64,000 nucleotides of DNA from Gymnothorax reevesii (Eukaryota > Chordata > Actinopteri > Anguilliformes > Muraenidae): assembly GCA_029721435.1 (NCBI GenBank), contig CM056576.1:70573876-70637875 (forward strand). Direction: 5' to 3'. A model generated the notes under the pieces. The model saw nothing but the letters and a program-made list of their open reading frames with translations, was not told the DNA's origin and ran no database searches. Positions 58,403 to 64,000 of the stretch are shown here, one piece after another. Position numbers and translations under genes: made by a program. Every line of letters starts with the position of its first letter. The first letter of the stretch is position 1.

Positions 58403-58608
58403 GGTGGGGCCTATTGACCCGGACACCTGCGGGTCAATAACAGGTTGAGGCTGAGTAATATAGCCGGTGTCCGGTTCAATTGTCTCATATGTCCAGTTAT
58501 TGAGCCGGACGAAGTGGGGGCGCTCGTCCTAAATTAGAAGTAACGTCCGGGTAAATAACAGGAAAAGCTCGAATAATATAGCCGGTGTCCGGGGCAATAG
58601 CCATTACG
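58403..58608. mobile_element. 206-bp MITE with 9-bp target duplication, in L1 ORF2
   Basis: Flanked by exact AAAGAGGAA copies at 58394-58402 and 58609-58617. Its ends are inverted (GCCTATTGACCCGGACACC and GGTGTCCGGGGCAATAGCC). Inside, AATATAGCCGGTGTCCGG occurs twice in direct orientation. A 9-bp duplication would suit a Mutator-type element; class is inference. Confidence 0.7.
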
Positions 58609-58776
58609 AAAGAGGAAAGCTGCTTTGAACGGTCTCAAAATGGATAAAATTCAAATTGCATTTGAGACACATGCAGGAAACACATTTAAATGATGAGGAA
58701 CATAAGGAATACCTTATGGAATGGGTCGGCCAGGTTTATTTTTCATCCTACTCAACAAACGAGAGGAGGGTTATTA

Positions 58777-58990
58777 CAACCCAAGTTCTGAAATAGTTCG
58801 GACGAAGTGTAAATTGTGAGTAAAATCAAAATGCAATGACTTTCAGATCACATGAGCCAATTTGTCATTTACAACAGAACACAGATAACATATCAAATTT
58901 TGAAACTGAGACATTTTACAAACATCCACAAAATGAGGTCATTTTGAAGTTTCTGGCTGTAACAGGTCTCAAAAAAGTTGGGAAACAGAC
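58777..58990. mobile_element. Tc1 terminal repeat fragment (family 1)
   Basis: Begins CAACCCAAGTTCTGAAATAG after TA and matches the left ITR of the element at 4109 up to AAAAAAGTTGGG. The rest of the transposon is gone, and L1 sequence resumes after a gap. Confidence 0.8.
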
Positions 58991-59516
58991 AAAAAAAGAG
59001 CTGAAAAAGCAATTAATATATGAGAGAATCAGCTGAAAGAACAGCTACATCAGTACTCCAATCAGGTAAAGCTCCTGGAGCAGATGGATTTCCAGTCGAG
59101 TTTTTCAAAATATTGAAGAGCAAGATCAACAAACTGTTGCCAAGATGTTTTAATAAACCTTTTGAGCAATCACGACTTCCAGAATCCATGTACATTACTC
59201 ACATAACACTAATTTTAAAGAAGGATAAAAATCCAAAATTATGCTCTTCTTATAGGCCAATCTGTCTACTTGGGGTAGACATGAAAATATTATCTAAGAT
59301 AATAGATCTTGGCTATGAGATATTGGCTCATAGATAAGAGCAGGTTATGACACATATTGTGGATCCAGAGCAGACTGGGTTTAAATAAGGTTGGATGTCT
59401 TCCAACAATACAAGACGCCTATTTAATATTATCCACAACCTGAATTACTCTCAAACTCCTAGTACCATCATAAAAATGGACGCCAAAAAGCCAGTCGACC
59501 GGATTGAACTTGAATA

Positions 59517-61115
59517 CAGCGCCCTCTATAATTATTGCCACCCCAGGTTAAGATGTGTTCTTTTGCTTCTGATAACTTCAGGTTTGTTCTAAATATAGGA
59601 CCACAATGAAAAAGAGAGGAAAATCCAACCTTTAATTCAAGTGCATTTATTCAGTGGGAAAAAAATCACACATGAAGAAAGAATTATTTTACATCAAATC
59701 ATGTGTGCCACAATTATTAGCACCCCTGATGTTAATACTTTGTACAATCCCCTTTTGCCAACAAAACAGAGCCTAACAGTCTCCTATAATGTTTCACAAA
59801 ATGGGAGAATACAGAAAGAGGGATCTTCAACCATTTCTCTTTGTGCAATCTCTCAATTTTCCAGCGACCTGGGTCCTCTCCTCTGCACTCTCCTATTCAG
59901 TTCACCCCACAGGTTTTCAATGGGGTTGAGGTCTGGGGACTGAGATGGCCATGGGAGGAGCTTGATTCTGTGTCTGGTGAACCATTTCTGTGTAAATTTG
60001 GCCACGTGTTTTGGGTCATTATCTTGCTAAAAGACCCAGTGACGACCCATCTTCAGCTTTTGGGCAAAGGCCACCAGATTTTGATTTAAAATGTCCTGGT
60101 ATTTCAAAGCGTTCATGATGCCATGCACCCTAACAAGGTTCCCAGGGCCTCTGGAAGAGAAACAGCCCCACAGCATCACCGATCCTCCCCCAAACTTCAC
60201 AGTGGGCATGAGGTGCTGTTCTGCTTACTCATCTTTTGTGCTCCACCAGACCCACTTAGAGTGTTTGTTGCCAAGAAGCTCTATCTAGGTCTCATCTGAC
60301 CAAAGCACACGGTCTCAGTTGAATTCTCAGTACCGCTTAGCGAACTCCAGACGTTTGCGTTTATGATTGTGATTGAGAAAAGGTTTTTTCCGTGCGTACC
60401 TCCCAAACAGCTTGTTGGCATGTAGTTAGCGCCTGATTGTTGTTTTGGTGACTTTGCGAACCCCAAGATGCTACCATTTGTTGCAATTCTTTAACAGTGA
60501 GCTTTGGAGAACTTTTTATTTGTCTTACAATCCTCCTCACTGTGCGTGGTGGCAAAATAATCTTGCGTCCTCGTCCTGGCTCGTTTACCACTGTTCCAGT
60601 TGATTTAAACTTCTTAATGATTCCTCTGACAGTAGATATGGGTAGGTGCAGGCGAGTGGCTATTTTCTTGTAGCCATTGCCTGACTTGTGAAGGTCGACA
60701 CACATCTGCCTTACTTGAATGGCGTGTTCCTTTGTCTTTCACATGATGAAGAGTGGATAAGAGAAATGGCCTCTGTGTCACGTCATATTTATAACCCAGG
60801 GAAATAGGAAGTGAAGATTTACTAATTAAATGTTCCTAGATACTCTAATCAACTTTGTAAACTACTGTAGAAATGACAGAAATACTTCAATTACATTTAA
60901 TTCCTAGGAATTGTTAGGGGTGCCAATAATTGTGGAAAAGACGATTTTATAAAAAATAATTATTTCTTAGTCAGGGATTTTTTTTCCCCTTAAAATTCAC
61001 TTGAGTTGAAGGTAACATTTTTCTTCAATTTTCAGTGTGAGCAATAAAAATTGAATTTATTTTAAGGCTTTTCACACATCTTAACCAGATATGCCAATAA
61101 TTATGGAGGGAGCTG
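59517..61115 (-). mobile_element. Tc1 transposon (family 6), full length, nested in L1
   Basis: The ends CAGCGCCCTCTATAATTATT and its complement ending GGAGGGAGCTG are flanked by TA (59515-59516 and 61116-61117). L1 coding similarity is continuous across the site if the element and one TA are removed, which proves the insertion. Long inverted repeats carry GCCACAATTATTAGCACCCC and GGGGTGCCAATAATTGTGG. It holds a dead minus-strand transposase. Confidence 0.92.
59930..60745 (-). pseudogene. Tc1 transposase (family 6), degenerate
   Basis: The minus strand reads MCVDLHKSGNGYKKIATRLH (60361-60705) with a helix-turn-helix, LPISTVRGIIKKFKSTGTV, then RTVRRIVRQIKSSPKLTVKE. A second piece (60027-60209) has VKFGGGSVMLWGCFSSRGPG. 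A frame change between them and stops after 60030 inactivate it. Confidence 0.85.
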
Positions 61116-62290
61116 TATATGTACGAAGTTCGGAAGAGGTTTGGGTTTCGATCCTGCTTTCTGGATTTTTATATGAAGCACCCACAGCCTCTGTTTTAAC
61201 AAACGGTCTGATATCTGCATAGTTTAATTTAACAAGAGGCACAGCCAAAGGAAGTCCACCATCACCACTCCTGCTTGCATTGGCTATTGAGCCATTAGCA
61301 ATAGCTATTCGACAAAATCAAAACATTAAGGGAACTATAATAGGAATGAAACAACACAAAATTTTATTGTATGCGGATGACATCCTCTTGACTTTAACAG
61401 ATCCATTTAAATCAATACCAGTGCTAACTGAATTAAAGAATTTGGTCAGATATCTGGATATAAAGTTGACTTTGGAAAATCTGAAATAATTTGCTTAGGG
61501 AGTTGTGGTCAAGCTGAAGTTGCCTTTGTAAAACCATTTCGATGGGCATCTGCAGGATTCAGTGATTTGAGAATTAGAATCACACCCAAAATTAATCAGT
61601 TGTACACTGAAAATATTAATCCTTATTAAACACATTAAAGAAAAGATGATATGCAGGAAGAACCTTCCCATATCCTTTCTCGGCAGAACAAACCTAATTA
61701 AAATTACCATTCATCCTAAAATAACGTATCCTGTGTCTATGCTCCTTGTAATCTTGAAATCAAATATTAGAGACATTAATAAGGCTTTTTTGGATTTTAT
61801 CCGGGCTGGCAGAAAACCCAAAATTAAGTTTCATATTTTGCAACTCCCAAAAGAACATGGTGGATGGAATTTACCTAAAATTGAAAATTATATTCTGTCA
61901 ATAGATGCCAGAATTCTCTCTTTATGGGCAAATAAACAAACTAAATATAACAAATTACCGTGGTTTCAGATTGAGACGACACTTTGTAAACCCTTTCCCC
62001 CTGTAAATTTATTAGACAAGCGAGAGAGAGAATTACCAATAATAGATAAGGATAACATATTAATTGTCAACATAATAAAGACATGGAGTAGTCTTAGGAA
62101 AATCTTTAAGAAAACTTTGGTAGATAACCCAGACTTGACAACAGAGGGCGCTAGATCCAATTTTAAGACATTGCAAGAAACATGCATTAAACGAGTCCGT
62201 GATCTGTGGGATAATGGGAATTTTAAAACATTTGAATCCTGAAGAACTCAATACAAAATACCATCCAAAGACTTAAGTACTTGCAAGTCA
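61116..62290 (+). pseudogene. L1 ORF2, reverse transcriptase core and C-terminal region
   Basis: After the Tc1 element the L1 frame continues at YEV then RFGF near 61125. It then shows SPLLLALAIEPLAIAIRQ near 61275 and the catalytic LLYADDILL near 61370 (YADD). A 198-codon C-terminal frame follows (61646-62242) with RKNLPISFLGRTNLIKI, FHILQLPKEHGGWNLPKIEN and SLWANKQTKY. Stops at 61218, 61489 and elsewhere inactivate it. Confidence 0.85.
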
Positions 62291-62401
62291 GGAATTATGT
62301 GCAAATGAAAATAGGTACTCTCAGTCCCTCGGGCAACTTTCAGTTGTTGGAGAGAATTATTTTGGATAGTCGAAAGTTTGAATCAAAATTTTATTTGTAG
62401 T

Positions 62402-62875
62402 TACAAAGCCTCCTTATCCAAGCCACTGTGATCTCCTGTCTAGACTACTGCAAATCCTTGCTGGCTGGGATACCATCCAGTGCCCTCAGACCCCTGCAGC
62501 TCATCCAGAATGAAGCTGCTCGTCTGGTCTTCAACCTCCAAAAGTTCTCCCACGTGATTCCCCTGCTAAGATCCCTGCACTGGCTGCCAGTTGTCCTGAC
62601 TCTGGCTTATGTTGCAGCAAACAAGACAGCCCTTTCCCATCTGCAAGGGATGATCATACCGTACACACCTGCCCGGCCACTTCATTCTGCAACAGCAGGA
62701 CAACTTCGCCCCCAACCCTGGGTTGGAAAGCTGGTCGTTCTACCAGATCACTCAGCTTCTCCCATCTTGCTCCCCAGTAGTGGAATGATCTTCCCACCTC
62801 CCTACATACTGCTCCATCCCTGCCGCTCTTCTGCCGTAACCTTAAGACTCAGTTGTTTAGACAGTTTCTGACCCA
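62402..62875 (+). pseudogene. L2-type LINE fragment, end of the RT ORF
   Basis: The open frame 62428-62871 reads ISCLDYCKSLLAGIPSSALR then LQLIQNEAARLVFNL, LLRSLHWLPV, AANKTA and MIIPYTPARPLHSATAGQL. This is the conserved tail of fish L2/CR1-group ORF2 proteins. Only this tail is present; it abuts the L1 above without a recognisable boundary repeat. Confidence 0.85.
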
Positions 62876-63155
62876 GGGCCTGTCTCACGAAGCTGGATTT
62901 CGGCTTAGCGAGGTAAGAGCACGAAGCTGGTTCACTTCTTAGCGGGGCACGTTGCAGCGGTAACTTATCCTGAACACCTAACCTGCTCCGGAGCAGGTTA
63001 AGTACAGAATAAGATCTCAGTGGGTATATAAGACCACCTACTGGCCAGTCATTGTCTTGGAAAAATGACCTGCCCATTTCTTGAGAATCCCATTGAGGAA
63101 GCCGCACAGAGAGTGAGAGGAGCGCTGCGGAGAGAGTGCGTTACGTGACCCAAAA
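62876..63155 (+). mobile_element. PIF/Harbinger transposon 5' end with transposase start
   Basis: GGGCCTGTCTCACGAAGCTG (62876) is a Harbinger-type terminal repeat. About 140 bp inside is GTATATAAGACC (TATA-like), and at 63065 an ATG opens MTCPFLENPIEEAAQRVRGA then LRREC and a stop at about 63148. It resembles the N-terminus of Harbinger nucleases. The rest of the element is missing; a poly(A) run of 18 follows at 63152. Confidence 0.65.
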
Positions 63156-63253
63156 AAAAAAAAAAAAAAACGTGTTACTTAAGCTACTTTCACAATCAAA
63201 GGATAATTGTGTCTTAAAAGCAGCCCGGTGTTTTAACATTTGGCACGCTGAAA

Positions 63254-63395
63254 CATTCATTTATTTTCTATACCCACTTTTTCCCCACTAGGGTCGCGGG
63301 GCGAGCTGGAGCCTATCCCAGCTGGCTACGGGCAAAGGCAGGGACCCACCCTGGACAGGTTGCCAATCCATCGCAGGGCACACAGACCAGTCACT
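63254..63395. repeat. Common fish short repeat (ATTTTCTATACC...GGTCGCGGGG)
   Basis: ATTCATTTATTTTCTATACC, then GGGTCGCGGGGCGAGCTGGA, GCCTATCCCAGCTGGCTACG and GGACAGGTTGCCAATCCATC. This is a sequence found very often in teleost genomes. Known class assignments differ; I only claim that it is a dispersed repeat. Confidence 0.7.
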
Positions 63396-64000
63396 CTGTG
63401 TGCGGAAACATACCATGTACATATGCCGTGCTTTGTGAGCTGCTACCTCCACCAAGGTCTGAGGAGACTCCCCCTGCACACCCTCTGTTATGGGGCGACC
63501 CTTGTAAGATAAGGCCAACTCCTCAGCAGGAGTATAAGGTTATGTAGGACGAACCCTCCTCCGCAGGTGTACGGTTGTGTAAAAGGACTCCCCTCCCGTC
63601 TTTTCTTGTCACGTTTTCCAGTGAGCTGCGCACAATATCAACTCAGATCCATTGTGATCATTCTACTACAAAGAGATGCATAAAAGGTAAAGCTTTGTGC
63701 CTGTTGTAGTGTAGACAATGTATGTATATTGTTCACATCATCTGTAGCCTGGAAGATATAATAAACTTACTGACCGCTTTGAACTATGTTCTTGTATTTA
63801 TTTTTTACTTGCTCCCAAGTCCTTCTGGCCCCACTGGAAGTGAAATGAGGTTAAATTGTAAAAAAGAATACAAGAGAATCGAAACTGGTACATACATTTG
63901 AGAGACACACACAGTGGTGATTTAATATTACAATCCCAGTAACTTGCGCATTGACAAAGTCTGCGATTTTTTGCCAAGATTCCTTGCTGCTTCTGACAGG
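63396..64000. other. Right edge, nothing firmly recognised
   Basis: It contains AATAAA at about 63764 and several GTAAGATAAGG-type words. It could be LTR-like, but no paired structure is visible before the window ends. Confidence 0.3.

Larger units (their letters stand above)
58344..59516 (+). pseudogene. L1 ORF2, endonuclease start and RT entry, heavily deleted
   Basis: It begins with KCTWNIKGSCNVVKRK (the WNI start of the endonuclease) and is cut by the MITE. It resumes with LQETHLNDEEHKEYLMEWVG (catalytic QETH), then is cut by the Tc1 ITR fragment. After that the RT begins: APGADGFPVEFFKI near 59074, ITLILKKDKNP, SYRPICLLGVDMKILSKI near 59250, FNIIHNLNY near 59420. The frame ends at the Tc1 element. 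The middle of the endonuclease is absent. Confidence 0.8.
56938..62400 (+). mobile_element. L1 retrotransposon, nearly full span, broken by nested insertions
   Basis: ORF1 (56938-57863) and ORF2 (from about 58344) lie in order. ORF2 is interrupted by a 206-bp MITE at 58403-58608, a Tc1 terminal fragment at 58777-58990 and a full Tc1 element at 59517-61115. A large part of the endonuclease and linker is missing at 58777-58990. L1-type sequence continues to about 62400, where an L2-type sequence takes over. Confidence 0.8.

Overview
The window is a 64 kb piece of AT-rich vertebrate DNA, almost certainly from a teleost fish. The evidence is one vertebrate-type split gene with large introns, several Tc1 transposon families, PIF/Harbinger- and hAT-like elements, BEL/Pao, L1 and L2-like retroelements, and short repeats that are familiar from fish genomes. 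I see no prokaryotic gene organisation, CRISPR array, tRNA or rRNA. The exact species cannot be read from the sequence. The one host gene I can defend is a SNAP (soluble NSF attachment protein) gene on the minus strand. It resembles NAPB/beta-SNAP more than NAPA. Its start codon is at 44835, and seven coding exons (44738-44835, 38292-38371, 37724-37840, 25581-25627, 24785-24862, 10455-10510, 8954-9038) encode residues 1-187. Every junction is GT-AG and the phases agree throughout. The C-terminal third (about 108 residues) lies off the left edge.

The introns are filled with transposable elements. Intron 7 (1-8953) holds a 2.75 kb giant inverted-repeat element (592-3345), a Harbinger-like element (about 3821-6714) with a Tc1 element nested in it (4109-5674), and a Tc1 relic. 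Intron 6 (9039-10454) is about nine-tenths one foldback element. Intron 5 (10511-24784) carries a hAT element with a perfect 8-bp target duplication, a repeat made of 150-bp units, a BEL/Pao remnant split by a LINE and a MITE, a second giant inverted-repeat element (20278-22464), and a Tc1 relic. Intron 3 (25628-37723) carries Tc1 relics, a roughly 110-bp minisatellite, a small GC-rich hairpin repeat, and an L1 fragment. Intron 1 (38372-44737) carries a foldback element at about 41109-42860.

Upstream of the gene (44836-64000) I recognise no host exon. This part holds a LINE 3' end about 140 bp from the start codon, a hAT-type MITE, a truncated Tc1 element with a 302-residue open frame, an L2-like LINE (50483-54190) with a non-coding insertion, a second copy of the 150-bp-unit repeat, an L1 element (56938-62400) hit by at least three DNA transposons, an L2-type fragment, and a Harbinger 5' end.

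The most unusual structures are the two giant palindromic elements at 592-3345 and 20278-22464. They share the terminal signature TATGGA...TTTGTGCCA and have 6-bp flanking repeats (one exact, one 5 of 6), but they have unrelated interiors. One interior is an array of AAATACAATAC motifs. They may be non-autonomous IS3EU-like transposons. When napb is transcribed, the inverted repeats would be copied into introns as long double-stranded hairpins.
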